From Faecalimonas sp. (GTDB taxonomy: Bacteria; Bacillota; Clostridia; Lachnospirales; Lachnospiraceae), in assembly GCA_029264305.1 (NCBI GenBank), contig JARICA010000008.1, forward strand, positions 186,001 to 250,000: a stretch of 64,000 nt of DNA. Direction: 5' to 3'. Under the pieces are notes generated by a model. The model saw only the letters and a program-made list of their open reading frames with translations, searched no databases and had not been told where the DNA came from. Below are positions 28,143 through 39,200 of this stretch, in pieces (position 1 is the first letter of the stretch; each line of letters opens with the position of its first letter). A program made the translations under genes and the position numbers.

Positions 28143-29768
28143 ATGAAAAATAAGACCATACAATCAATGGCAAAAAGGGTAGCTGCGCTTGCAATGGCTG
28201 CAGTTTGTACATTTAGTTTAACACAAGTGCCAGTAGTGAAGGCTGCTGACAAATTAGGAGCTGGGAAATATGTAGTTCCAATTACATCTTTAAAAAGTAA
28301 AGCACCAATCGCTGCTGTAAATACAGCGTTTAACAAAGCGTTTGGAGACAGTGCAGAGGTAAATGTAGATGAAAATGGAAATATGACAGCTCTTGTTGAG
28401 AATAAACATATGGTTATTGATATGATGGGAAAATATCATGCAAACATTTTAACTGTAGAAGGAGCAGAATATTTATCTTATAAAAATGAGCAATCATCTA
28501 CTACATTTGGAAATCCATCAAAAATTGAAAATATTGAAGTGCCTAAAACAATAAAATTCCCAATCAAGCCTTCTGATAGCGGAGAGTGCAAATTTAATAT
28601 TACAGTAGATTTTATGGATCATTTCATGGGTGGTGGCAAACCAAAACCTACAGAAGTAACAATGACATTAGATTTTTCAAAAGCGAAAGTAGACACAACC
28701 GAATTAAAAACATTGTTGCAATCTTATGAGCAGTTGAAAAAAGAAGAATATACAGAACAATCTTGGAATGCTTTTGATGCAAAAAGAAAAGAAGCAAATA
28801 GTTTGCTTACAAGTGGAAAAGCATCTGCAACAGAAGTAAAAGGTATGATTGCTTCTTTAAAAGATTTAAGAGCAAAATTAGAATTGGTACAGGAATTAGC
28901 AGATGCTGATTACAGCAAAGTAGATGCAGCAATCGCATCAGTTCCAAAAGATTTAACACAATATACAGATGGAACAGTGAAAGCATTACAGGATGCGTTA
29001 CAAGCAGTTGTTCGTGGATTGAAAGAAAATGAACAAGATAGAGTAAATCAAATGGCAGCAAATATTGAAGTTGCGGTTAAAGGATTAAAAAAGAAACCAG
29101 CTTCTAACAATGGTACAGACAATAATACAAATAATAATACAAACAACAATACAAACAACAACGCAAATAACAATGCAAAACCAAATACAAATACAGGTAA
29201 TACAGCATTAGATAAAAATAACTTAAAAGACGGAACTTATGAAGTCCCAGTATGGTTATGGCATGCTATAAACAATCAGCCTTCTATGGCAGCACAGTCT
29301 TTAAATAATACAGCAAGAATTGTTGTTAAAAATGGTGTAAAAACAATGTATATTTACACAAAATCAATGAAACTTGGAAATATTGAAGCGAGTCTTCAAG
29401 AGTTGAAAATAATGGGAGCCAATGGAAGTTATGTAAATGCAAAAGTAGAAAAAAGAGATGCAAAAGGAAATCCAGTATGCTTCTCATTCACATTACCAAA
29501 TACAAATGAATTTCTTAAAGTCAAAGTAAATCCACGTGTAGCTATTATGGGAAATCAAGATATTGATGCAAGACTTCGTATTAATTATTCAGCATTAAAA
29601 CAAGTTTCTTCTGTTCAAGTAACAAAACCATCCGTTCAAAGTAGTTACGGAGCTTCAAATGCACCAAAAACAGGAGATTACAGTAATTCTTCCGCATTTT
29701 TAATTACTATGCTTTTATCAGCAGTAGCAGGTGTGGTAGTCGTTTACAGAAAGAGACAGGCAAGATAA
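28143..29768 (+). CDS. Cell-wall-anchored NEAT-domain heme-binding protein
   Basis: A 541-residue surface protein. Order: signal peptide (about 1-34), NEAT-like beta domain (about 36-180), helical linker with FIVAR-like repeats (about 182-318), Asn/Thr-rich spacer (326-346), NEAT domain (about 353-495; begins LKDGTYEVPVWLWHA, ends with NQDIDARLRINYSAL, close to Shr-type NEAT domains), then a sorting signal NAPKTGD, hydrophobic segment and RKRQAR tail. The PKTG motif replaces canonical LPXTG. It should capture heme or hemoproteins at the wall and hand heme to the Shp-like protein encoded next. AAGGAGGAGG ribosome site. Confidence 0.87.
   Translation: MKNKTIQSMAKRVAALAMAAVCTFSLTQVPVVKAADKLGAGKYVVPITSLKSKAPIAAVNTAFNKAFGDSAEVNVDENGNMTALVENKHMVIDMMGKYHANILTVEGAEYLSYKNEQSSTTFGNPSKIENIEVPKTIKFPIKPSDSGECKFNITVDFMDHFMGGGKPKPTEVTMTLDFSKAKVDTTELKTLLQSYEQLKKEEYTEQSWNAFDAKRKEANSLLTSGKASATEVKGMIASLKDLRAKLELVQELADADYSKVDAAIASVPKDLTQYTDGTVKALQDALQAVVRGLKENEQDRVNQMAANIEVAVKGLKKKPASNNGTDNNTNNNTNNNTNNNANNNAKPNTNTGNTALDKNNLKDGTYEVPVWLWHAINNQPSMAAQSLNNTARIVVKNGVKTMYIYTKSMKLGNIEASLQELKIMGANGSYVNAKVEKRDAKGNPVCFSFTLPNTNEFLKVKVNPRVAIMGNQDIDARLRINYSALKQVSSVQVTKPSVQSSYGASNAPKTGDYSNSSAFLITMLLSAVAGVVVVYRKRQAR
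29121..29180 (+). repeat. Five tandem 12-bp units coding for an Asn-rich linker
   Basis: Units AATAATACAAAT, AATAATACAAAC, AACAATACAAAC, AACAACGCAAAT and AACAATGCAAAA encode NNTN/NNAN repeats between the linker and the NEAT domain. Unit number could vary between strains without a frameshift because the period is a multiple of three. Confidence 0.85.
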
Positions 29769-29770
29769 GT

Positions 29771-30478
29771 ATGAAGAAATGGAAACAAACTATTTTAGGG
29801 GTAGGGCTAGCTGTTGTATTAGCAGCCCTTCCTATTTCAGTTTATGCCATGGAAGATGGGGCTTACACAGTTGGAAGAACAACATCTTATGCAAATCCAG
29901 AAACAAATAAAACGGTAGATGGAGGAACGAACATCGCTCTTGGCGATAGCATGGCAGATAGTATTGTAGAAGACAATGCTCTGGTAGAACAATCAAATGG
30001 AAAAACATATGTTACTCTTGGGATTGGGTTGATTTCCAATGTAAAAAATGTTCGTATGCAAATCAAAGGAAATGATGGGAAATATAGAAATGCAGAACTT
30101 ACACAAACAGGAACATGTGAAAGAGATGGAGACACTTGTAATCATTATCGATTTGAAGTAGATGCAGCAGAAAATTATATTAGTCCTATTTTGTTTGTAG
30201 AACCAATGGGAAGAGACGTACAGTTTTTTATTAAATTGAAGATGGAAACAGCTCAAAAAGGAAATGGGAATTTTGTAAGTCAAATGATTAAGGCAGAAGA
30301 AAAACCTGCATCAAAAGAAGAAAAATCAAAGGAAACTACACCTGAAAAGCCAAAAGAGGATAAGAAAAAAACGACAACAAAATCTGAAGAAAAAAATTCA
30401 ACAGGAACAATTGCTATTGGTATTGTGGCTGTAATTGTTATCGGCTCAGCAGTTGTATTTATAAAGAAAAGGAAATAA
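29771..30478 (+). CDS. Shp-like heme-relay protein, membrane-anchored
   Basis: A 235-residue surface protein with signal peptide (about 1-26), a NEAT-related heme domain (about 27-165), a Lys/Glu/Pro-rich stalk (about 172-210) and a C-terminal membrane helix with KKRK. The domain resembles streptococcal Shp: a GDSMADSIV segment and a FVEPMGRDVQFF segment supply Met residues at the positions of Shp's bis-methionine heme ligands. In streptococci Shp passes heme to the lipoprotein HtsA; here an HtsA-like gene follows within 3 bases. There is no sorting motif. It starts 2 bases after the NEAT gene stop, so translation is probably coupled. Confidence 0.8.
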   Translation: MKKWKQTILGVGLAVVLAALPISVYAMEDGAYTVGRTTSYANPETNKTVDGGTNIALGDSMADSIVEDNALVEQSNGKTYVTLGIGLISNVKNVRMQIKGNDGKYRNAELTQTGTCERDGDTCNHYRFEVDAAENYISPILFVEPMGRDVQFFIKLKMETAQKGNGNFVSQMIKAEEKPASKEEKSKETTPEKPKEDKKKTTTKSEEKNSTGTIAIGIVAVIVIGSAVVFIKKRK

Positions 30479-30481
30479 GAA

Positions 30482-31357
30482 ATGAAAAAGAGAGCGCTAA
30501 TTGCTGTAGTAGTTTCTGCGTTGTTTTTGACAGGATGTGTAAATCAGTCAGGGGAGCAGAATGCGAAAAAGAATACGAATAAAGAGAGAGTTGTAGCAAC
30601 ATCTGTAGCAACTTGTGAGATTTTAGATAGACTTGAATGGGATAATGTGGTGGGCGTTCCGAAAACAGATAGTTACACGCTTCCTAAACGTTATGAAAGT
30701 GTTAAACATGTTGGTTCTCCAATGGCTCCAGATATGGAAATTTTAAAATCATTAAAACCGGACATTGTTTTCACTCCGAATTCATTGGAAGGTGAATTAA
30801 AATCTCAGTATGAAAACATAGGAGTCAAAAGTTATTTTTTGGATTTGAAAAGTACGGAAGGGATGTATAAATCCATTTTAGAACTTGGGAAAATGCTTGG
30901 AAAAGAAAAAAAAGCAGAAGAACTTTATAAAGAATTTGAACAATTTAAAGCTGAGTTTGCAAAAGAGCATAAAGAGAAAAAAGCACCAACAGTACTTTTG
31001 TTGATGGGACTTCCTGGATCCTATGTGGTAGCGACAGAAAGCAGTTATGCTGGAAGTCTCGTGAAACTTGCGGGAGGGATTAATGTATATGGAGATGGTG
31101 ATGGAAAAGATTTTTTAAATATCAATCCAGAGGATATGGTTAAGAAAAAACCAGATATAATTTTACGTACCTCACATGCTCTTCCAGAACAAGTTAAAAA
31201 AATGTTTGCAGAAGAATTTAAAACCAATGATATTTGGAAGCATTTTGATGCAGTGAAAAATGGAAAAGTGTATGATTTAGATAATGGGAAATTTGGAATG
31301 AGCGCAAATTTCCGCTATAAAGAGGCACTGCAAGAATTAGAAACATATTTGTATTAG
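30482..31357 (+). CDS. Heme ABC transporter substrate-binding lipoprotein (HtsA/IsdE-like)
   Basis: A 291-residue periplasmic-binding protein of the FecB/TroA-helix type. Lipobox LTGC with Cys19; two lobes joined by a long helix; motif VGSPMAPDMEILKSLKPDIVF is typical of siderophore/heme binding proteins. Context between an Shp-like gene and a FecCD-type permease identifies heme as the most likely substrate. The expected heme ligands (Met and His in IsdE/HtsA) cannot be fixed without alignment, although Met residues are present in VGSPMAPDM and GMSANF. Confidence 0.85.
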   Translation: MKKRALIAVVVSALFLTGCVNQSGEQNAKKNTNKERVVATSVATCEILDRLEWDNVVGVPKTDSYTLPKRYESVKHVGSPMAPDMEILKSLKPDIVFTPNSLEGELKSQYENIGVKSYFLDLKSTEGMYKSILELGKMLGKEKKAEELYKEFEQFKAEFAKEHKEKKAPTVLLLMGLPGSYVVATESSYAGSLVKLAGGINVYGDGDGKDFLNINPEDMVKKKPDIILRTSHALPEQVKKMFAEEFKTNDIWKHFDAVKNGKVYDLDNGKFGMSANFRYKEALQELETYLY

Positions 31358-31368
31358 GAGGAAACAAA

Positions 31369-32355
31369 GTGATTAGCAAAAGGAGAAAAATGATTTCATT
31401 TCTTGTTACAGGAGCAGCATTAATTATGCTGTTCCTTGTTGCTGTGAATACAGGAAGTTTAAAAGCGTCTCCAGGGCAGATTATTAAAGGATTATTTATA
31501 GAGTATGATGAAACAGTAGCAACGATATACTCCCTTCGTTTTCCGAGAATTTTTATTGCTATGCTTGCTGGAGCAGCGGTAGCTGTATCCGGGGTAATGT
31601 TACAAGCGGTTATGAAAAACCCATTGGCAGATCCAGGAATTATGGGGATTAGTTCGGGAGCTGGAATGGCAGCAATACTTGTAACTGTATTTGCACCATC
31701 ATTGTACTTGGCGGTTCCGGTTTTTGCATTTTTGGGAGGTGTTTTTGCCTGTTCAATAGTTTATATTCTTTCGTGGAAAGGAGAATTAAGTCCGCTTCGT
31801 GTCATACTAACCGGGGTAGCTGTAAATGCATTTTTTACAGGGCTTATGTCAGCAGGAGAAAGTATGATGGGAGCTAATTATAGTGGAGCTGCAAGTATAG
31901 TAAATGGAAATATTACGATGAAAACTTGGGATGATTTTCAAATGCTTCTAGTTTATACAGTGATTGGACTTTTATTAGCTGTTGTATTTTCAACGAAATG
32001 TGATATTTTGGGTTTGGAAGATAAAACAATACTTTCGCTTGGAATTAGAGTGAATACAGTTCGTATTCTTGTATCGGCGGTAGCAGTTCTTTTAGCTTCA
32101 ATTAGTACAGCGGTTGTTGGAAGTATTAGTTTTCTTGGATTGTTAGTTCCACATATTGCAAGACTACTTGTAGGGAATAGTCATAAAGTGTTAATACCAT
32201 ACACAATGCTTCTTGGGTCTTTTACTTTACTGCTTGCAGATACTGTAGGGCGTACAATTGCTTATCCGCATGAAATTAATGCAGCGGTGATTATGGCGGT
32301 TATTGGAGGACCAAGTTTTATTTTACTGTTAAGGAGGGCAAAAGCAGAACTATGA
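31369..32355 (+). CDS. Heme ABC transporter permease (FecCD family)
   Basis: A 328-residue permease with about ten membrane helices. FecCD hallmarks: RFPRIFIAMLAGAAVAVSG near the N-terminus, MKNPLADPGIMGISSGA, and VGSISFLGLLVPHIAR near the C-terminus. GTG start with AGGAGG upstream. It overlaps the ATPase gene by 4 bases. Forms the membrane channel of the heme importer, presumably as a homodimer. Confidence 0.92.
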   Translation: MISKRRKMISFLVTGAALIMLFLVAVNTGSLKASPGQIIKGLFIEYDETVATIYSLRFPRIFIAMLAGAAVAVSGVMLQAVMKNPLADPGIMGISSGAGMAAILVTVFAPSLYLAVPVFAFLGGVFACSIVYILSWKGELSPLRVILTGVAVNAFFTGLMSAGESMMGANYSGAASIVNGNITMKTWDDFQMLLVYTVIGLLLAVVFSTKCDILGLEDKTILSLGIRVNTVRILVSAVAVLLASISTAVVGSISFLGLLVPHIARLLVGNSHKVLIPYTMLLGSFTLLLADTVGRTIAYPHEINAAVIMAVIGGPSFILLLRRAKAEL

Positions 32356-33134
32356 GTAATCAGAAAACTGTTTATGAAGTACAAAATTTATCCTTCTCCT
32401 ATGGAGAACATAGAGTGATTCAGGAAATGTCATTTTCTCTGCAAAAAGGGAAAATTACCACTTTGATTGGTGCCAACGGTTGTGGAAAATCTACTTTATT
32501 TCAATTATTAAGTAAGAATCTAAAACCAGAAGAAGGGGAGATAAAGTTATACGGAGAAAATCTTCAACATATTAAATTAAAAGATTTGGCAAAGAAAGCT
32601 GCTATTGTACATCAGTATCATACAGTTTTGGATGATTTAAGTGTAGAAAAGTTGGTTGGATATGGAAGAATTCCTCATAGAAAAGCAGGTAGTTTTAGAC
32701 TAAGCGAAACAGATAAAGAAAAAGTGGAATGGGCTATGGAAGTGACAAAGATACAGAAATATAGAAATCGTCCAGTTTCAAAATTATCTGGAGGACAAAG
32801 GCAAAGAGTTTGGATTGCAATGGCACTTGCACAGGATACAGATTTATTGCTTTTAGATGAGCCAACAACATATTTAGATGTAAGATACCAAATACAAATC
32901 TTACAATTAGTTCGTACACTAAATAAAGAATATGGTTTAACTATAGTTATGGTATTACATGATATTAATCAAGCTTTGTATTATAGTGATGAAATTATGG
33001 CGATGAAAGAAGGAAAAATCATCGGAAAAGGAATACCTGAGGAAATTTTGACAGAAGAATTGTTGAAAGAGGTGTATGGAGTTAAACTTCCTGTTTTTAC
33101 AATAGAAGAAAAACCATTTATATTAGCTGTATAA
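32352..33134 (+). CDS. Heme ABC transporter ATPase (FepC family)
   Basis: A 260-residue ABC ATPase. Walker A GANGCGKST (about 38-46), signature LSGGQRQRVWIAMALAQ, Walker B LLLLDEPTTYLD and switch His in VLHDINQA are intact. Closest to iron-siderophore/heme importer ATPases. ATGA overlap with the permease gene. Last gene of the five-gene heme unit; no terminator is seen before rpiB, only a new promoter. Confidence 0.92.
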   Translation: MSNQKTVYEVQNLSFSYGEHRVIQEMSFSLQKGKITTLIGANGCGKSTLFQLLSKNLKPEEGEIKLYGENLQHIKLKDLAKKAAIVHQYHTVLDDLSVEKLVGYGRIPHRKAGSFRLSETDKEKVEWAMEVTKIQKYRNRPVSKLSGGQRQRVWIAMALAQDTDLLLLDEPTTYLDVRYQIQILQLVRTLNKEYGLTIVMVLHDINQALYYSDEIMAMKEGKIIGKGIPEEILTEELLKEVYGVKLPVFTIEEKPFILAV

Positions 33135-33152
33135 AAGAGAAAATTCATCGGA

Positions 33153-33181
33153 TTGAAAAAAAAACATGAAAATGGTATAAT
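33153..33181 (+). promoter_or_regulatory. Promoter of rpiB
   Basis: TTGAAA, 17-base spacer, TATAAT, about 45 bases before the ATG. Confidence 0.8.
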
Positions 33182-33227
33182 TCAAGCGTAAACGGATTAT
33201 ATACTTTGGAATGAAGGAGAACAAGAA

Positions 33228-33668
33228 ATGAAAATTGGAATTGGTAATGACCATGCAGCAGTAGAGATGAAACAGCAGATTGTTGCTTTTTTGGAAGAGT
33301 TAGGACATGAAGTAGTAAACTATGGAACAGATACAAATGATAGTTGTGATTATCCAATTTATGGAGAAAAAGTTGGACGTGCTGTTGTAAATGGAGATGT
33401 AGAATGTGGGATTTTAATTTGTGGAACAGGAGTGGGAATTTCCATTGCTGCAAACAAAGTAAAAGGTGTTCGTGCAGTTGTTTGTAGTGAACCATATTCA
33501 GCAAAACTTTCAAAGCAACACAATAATACAAATATTCTTGCATTTGGTGCTAGAGTCGTTGGTATCGAATTAGCAAAAATGATTGTGGAAGAATGGTTAA
33601 ACACAGAATTTGAAGGGGATCGCCATCAAAGACGTGTGAGTATGATTTCAGATATTGAGAATAGATAA
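33228..33668 (+). CDS. rpiB: Ribose-5-phosphate isomerase B
   Basis: A 146-residue RpiB/LacAB-family isomerase interconverting ribose 5-phosphate and ribulose 5-phosphate in the pentose phosphate pathway. GNDHAAVEMK near the N-terminus, the ICGTGVGISIAANKVKGVRA loop with the catalytic Cys in GILICGTG, and the HNNTNILAFGARV segment are all present. An allose-6-phosphate isomerase role cannot be excluded. Flanked by its own promoter and a very strong terminator. Confidence 0.93.
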   Translation: MKIGIGNDHAAVEMKQQIVAFLEELGHEVVNYGTDTNDSCDYPIYGEKVGRAVVNGDVECGILICGTGVGISIAANKVKGVRAVVCSEPYSAKLSKQHNNTNILAFGARVVGIELAKMIVEEWLNTEFEGDRHQRRVSMISDIENR

Positions 33669-33680
33669 TATATTACTATG

Positions 33681-33721
33681 AAAAAGATACCTTTTTGACA
33701 ATGTCAAAAAGGTATCTTTTT
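33681..33721 (+). terminator. Strong terminator after rpiB
   Basis: Twenty-base inverted repeat from AAAAAGATACC to GGTATCTTTTT. It isolates the amidase gene downstream from rpiB transcription. Confidence 0.92.
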
Positions 33722-33723
33722 TC

Positions 33724-33750
33724 ACGTTATTTGTTTTAGAGCATATTGTA
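33724..33750 (+). promoter_or_regulatory. Sigma-K-like promoter of the split amidase gene
   Basis: AC (33724-33725), 16-base spacer, CATATTGTA (33742-33750), matching the Bacillus sigma-K pattern AC / CATANNNTA. No convincing sigma-A promoter is seen in this 59-base gap. The motif is short, so chance occurrence is possible; Bacillus cwlC, whose product resembles the split gene, is transcribed by sigma-K. Confidence 0.45.
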
Positions 33751-33780
33751 TTATGGAAAAGAAAGGAGTGAAGTTTAGAT

Positions 33781-33822
33781 ATGCCAATTTCAATTATGCT
33801 TGATGCAGGGCATGGCGGATAG
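33781..33822 (+). pseudogene. 5' fragment of a CwlC-like N-acetylmuramoyl-L-alanine amidase
   Basis: Thirteen codons (MPISIMLDAGHGG) followed by an in-frame TAG. This is the canonical start of an Amidase_3 enzyme, with the first zinc ligand His in DAGHGG, and it has AAAGGAG upstream. The rest of the protein, beginning KDPGA, is found 4.6 kb downstream after a recombinase element. The fragment by itself has no function; it marks the left junction of the insertion. Confidence 0.88.
33805..33819 (+). repeat. attL-type junction repeat
   Basis: GCAGGGCATGGCGGA. It matches the right junction GCAGCACATGGTGGA at 12 of 15 positions, with identical CATGG at the centre, which probably contains the crossover dinucleotide. 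Confidence 0.75.
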
Positions 33823-33907
33823 AGATTGCGAAAAATAATGTAAATGCACATAAAGAGGAGAGAGCCATCGTATGTTAAAAGTAAGTAATATATTAGGAGG
33901 GCATATA

Positions 33908-34039
33908 TTGAATAAGAAAGAAGAAATAAAATATACAGTAGAACGTGAATTTCTGTCAAAGTTTTCAAAAGAAGAATTGCTTATTCGTATTATGAAATCT
34001 CACTTGGATACAAAAATTAGTAAGAGAAGAGAAAAATGA
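33908..34039 (+). CDS. 43-aa protein coupled to the recombinase
   Basis: A small charged protein (starts NKKEEIKYTVEREF, ends KISKRREK) overlapping the recombinase start as ATGA. The TTG at 33908 is chosen because AGGAGGG lies 6 bases upstream; an in-frame ATG at 33872 gives 55 residues with a poorer site. It is rich in E, K, R and probably helical. Small ORFs are often found just before serine recombinase genes of clostridial elements; a helper or directionality role is possible but unproven. I do not recognise a named family. Confidence 0.6.
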   Translation: MNKKEEIKYTVEREFLSKFSKEELLIRIMKSHLDTKISKRREK

Positions 34040-35571
34040 GTATATTTAGTGTGGGTATTTATATCAGGCTATCGAGAGAAGATGGAGATAAAGAAGAAAG
34101 TGATAGTGTAGTAAACCAAAAAAAGATTTTGACAGAATATATAAAAGAGGAGAAAGAATTTACACTTTATGATATTTATATTGATGATGGATTTACCGGA
34201 ACAAATTTCAATCGGCCAAGTTTTCAGAGAATGTTGTTAGATATAGAGAGCAGAGAAGTAAATTGTGTTATTGTAAAAGATCTTTCTCGTTTTGGCAGAG
34301 ATTATATAGAAACGGGAAGATATTTGGAAAAAATTTTCCCTAAATATGACGTGAGATTTATTGCTGTGACAGATCATATTGATAGTTTTAAACGAGAATA
34401 TGATTTATTACTTCCCATTAAAAATATATTTAATGAGCAGTATGCAAGAGATATATCGAATAAAATTCAAGAAACAATAAAAATAAAACAAAAAACAGGA
34501 CAATTTATTGGAGCATTTGCAAGTTACGGATATAAGAAATCTCCCATTAATAAAAATCAGTTGATTGTAGATCCGTATGCAGCAGAAATTGTAAGACAAA
34601 TATTTTTTATGTATATACAAGGATATGGGAAGCAAAGTATTGCAAAGCAATTAAACGAGATGGAAGTTGATTCTCCTTCTGAATATAAAAAAAAGCAAGG
34701 AGAAAATTATAAAAATGGAAATCGGTTACAATCTACTTGTTATTGGACATATTCAACTGTGAATTTTATATTACAAAATGAAATGTATATAGGAAATATG
34801 GTGCAAGGGAAAAAACATCAGCATATGGGAAATAAACAGAAGGTAGTAGAAAAAGATAACTGGATACGGGTTATGAATACCCATGAACCAATTATTGATA
34901 AAGAAATATGGGATAAAGCACAGAATCTTTTGAAAAAAAGGCAAAAAGATGTAGGATTAAAAAAAAATACAAATATTTTTGCAGGTTTTCTTCAATGTGG
35001 AGATTGTGGGAGAACTATGACAAAAACATATTGGAAGTCTGCTAGTGGAAACAAAAAGTATTTCTTTTGTTGTGGGACTTATAAACGAAATGGGAAAAAA
35101 TATTGTACACCACATTGGGTTCCTTTTGAAATTTTGGAAAATATTCTTTTAAAAGATTTAAAAGAAATACTCGAGAACGTAGAGAGTTTACAGGAACTTA
35201 CAAGTGAACAAATGAAAAAAGAAATAAAAGAGCAGAAAAGAACAGAAAATAATAGTATTGCGATAAAAGAAGAGTTAGAGAAAATAGAAAAATTAAGACA
35301 GTTTGTGTATGAGGATTATAGAGAAGGAGTCCTTACAAAGCAGGAATGTTTAATTTATCGAGAAAAATATAAGAAGAAAAAACTTTTTTATGAAAAGCAA
35401 TTAGAATTATTAAAAGGTAGAGAGATAGAATTCAAAGATAAATGGGAAGATGAATTGCTAAAGTTAAAGGATATTAAAGAACTTGATAGGGAAATTATTA
35501 TAGAAATGGTAGACAAAATTATTATTTACGAGGACCATCGTATTAAAATTACTTACAATTTTCAAACATAA
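34036..35571 (+). CDS. Large serine recombinase
   Basis: A 511-residue recombinase. N-terminal resolvase domain (about 4-150) with catalytic Ser13 in YIRLSRED, the Arg-rich KDLSRFGRD motif, and the long E helix; recombinase domain (about 160-290, starts ASYGYKKSP); zinc ribbon (about 320-360: CGDC at 321-324 and the later Cys in FCCG and KYC); coiled-coil region (about 375-470) and short C-terminal tail. Every expected part is present without frameshift, so it looks active. It is the only recombinase in the element and is expected to cut at the CATGG junctions, excising the element and rejoining the amidase gene. Confidence 0.93.
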   Translation: MSIFSVGIYIRLSREDGDKEESDSVVNQKKILTEYIKEEKEFTLYDIYIDDGFTGTNFNRPSFQRMLLDIESREVNCVIVKDLSRFGRDYIETGRYLEKIFPKYDVRFIAVTDHIDSFKREYDLLLPIKNIFNEQYARDISNKIQETIKIKQKTGQFIGAFASYGYKKSPINKNQLIVDPYAAEIVRQIFFMYIQGYGKQSIAKQLNEMEVDSPSEYKKKQGENYKNGNRLQSTCYWTYSTVNFILQNEMYIGNMVQGKKHQHMGNKQKVVEKDNWIRVMNTHEPIIDKEIWDKAQNLLKKRQKDVGLKKNTNIFAGFLQCGDCGRTMTKTYWKSASGNKKYFFCCGTYKRNGKKYCTPHWVPFEILENILLKDLKEILENVESLQELTSEQMKKEIKEQKRTENNSIAIKEELEKIEKLRQFVYEDYREGVLTKQECLIYREKYKKKKLFYEKQLELLKGREIEFKDKWEDELLKLKDIKELDREIIIEMVDKIIIYEDHRIKITYNFQT

Positions 35572-35616
35572 AAATTGTTAAAAACGAACAAAAACAAACA
35601 AAATAAGGCGCTCCAA

Positions 35617-38378
<2,762 letters not shown>

Positions 38379-38390
38379 TTGATCAAGAGT

Positions 38391-38424
38391 AAAAATCGAC
38401 AGGACGAAAGTTCTGTCGATTTTT
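38391..38424 (+). terminator. Terminator at the right edge of the element
   Basis: Perfect 12-bp stem AAAAATCGACAG / CTGTCGATTTTT. It stops glycosidase transcription 20 bases before the right junction, so the 3' amidase fragment and the gene after it are not read from the cargo promoter. Confidence 0.9.
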
Positions 38425-38444
38425 CTATATTGCACAAATAATAT

Positions 38445-38459
38445 GCAGCACATGGTGGA
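38445..38459 (+). repeat. attR-type junction repeat
   Basis: GCAGCACATGGTGGA, partner of the repeat at 33805-33819, with the identical CATGG core at 38451-38455. Confidence 0.75.
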
Positions 38460-39182
38460 AAAGACCCAGGTGCAATATATAAAGGAAGAAGAGAAGCGGA
38501 TGATACATTACAACTAACATTAGCTGTGGGTGAGGTTTTACAAAATCAAGGTTTTGATGTAGAATATACAAGAACAACGGATATATATGAATCCCCATAC
38601 CAAAAGGCGATGGAAGCAAATGAGGCGGGAGTAGATTATTTTGTATCTATTCATCGAAATTCATATCCAATGGATAATCAAGTTTTAGGAGTAGAAAGCC
38701 TTATATACAATTTATCTGGAGTTAAATACGAGATGGCGAAGAATATCAATGCACAATTAGAAAAAATAGGATTTGTAAATTTGGGTGTTCATGCCAGACC
38801 GAATTTGATTGTTCTGAAAAGAACCAAAATGCCAGCAGTATTAGTGGAGGCGGGATTTATTAATTCTGATAAAGATAATCAGTTGTTTGATCAGTCTTTT
38901 GATGATATAGCAAATGCAATTGCTGAGGGCATTAAGGATACGCTTATGCCATCTGACATGAATAAAGAAATGCAATATAAAGTGCAAGTAGGCGCATATC
39001 GTCAGAGAAGATATGCTGAAGAATTGCTAAAAGAATTGCAAATGCAAGAATATCCAGCATATATTGAACAAGGGAATGGATTTTTTAGAGTAAGGGTAGG
39101 GGAATATTCCACACTGGAAGACGCAGTTCGTATGGAAAGACGTTTAAAACAAGCAGGATATCCAACAATTATTGTAAGTTAG
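38445..39182 (+). pseudogene. 3' fragment of the CwlC-like amidase (Amidase_3 plus SPOR domain)
   Basis: Continues the 5' fragment: HGGKDPGAIYKGRREADD, then zinc ligands and catalytic residues expected for Amidase_3 (Glu in GRREAD, His in SIHRNSYP, Glu in VLVEAGFIN), then a C-terminal SPOR domain (YKVQVGAYRQRRYAEELL to GYPTIIV) for binding bare peptidoglycan. A stop codon lies just upstream in frame (38439-38441), and the only internal GTG (38526) has no ribosome site, so the fragment is not expressed by itself. Rejoined, the product is 253 residues, almost the length of Bacillus CwlC, a mother-cell-lysis amidase with the same layout. Confidence 0.87.
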
Positions 39183-39200
39183 GAGAATAGGAGAAATAAA

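Noticed and set aside
29121..29180. 12-bp tandem repeats as a CRISPR-like or mobile repeat
   Set aside because: They are in frame, very short, without spacers, and encode an Asn-rich linker of a surface protein.
38526..39182. Amidase 3' part read as an independent gene from GTG 38526
   Set aside because: No ribosome site precedes this GTG, it lacks the first zinc-binding motif, and in-frame amidase sequence continues upstream to the element junction.
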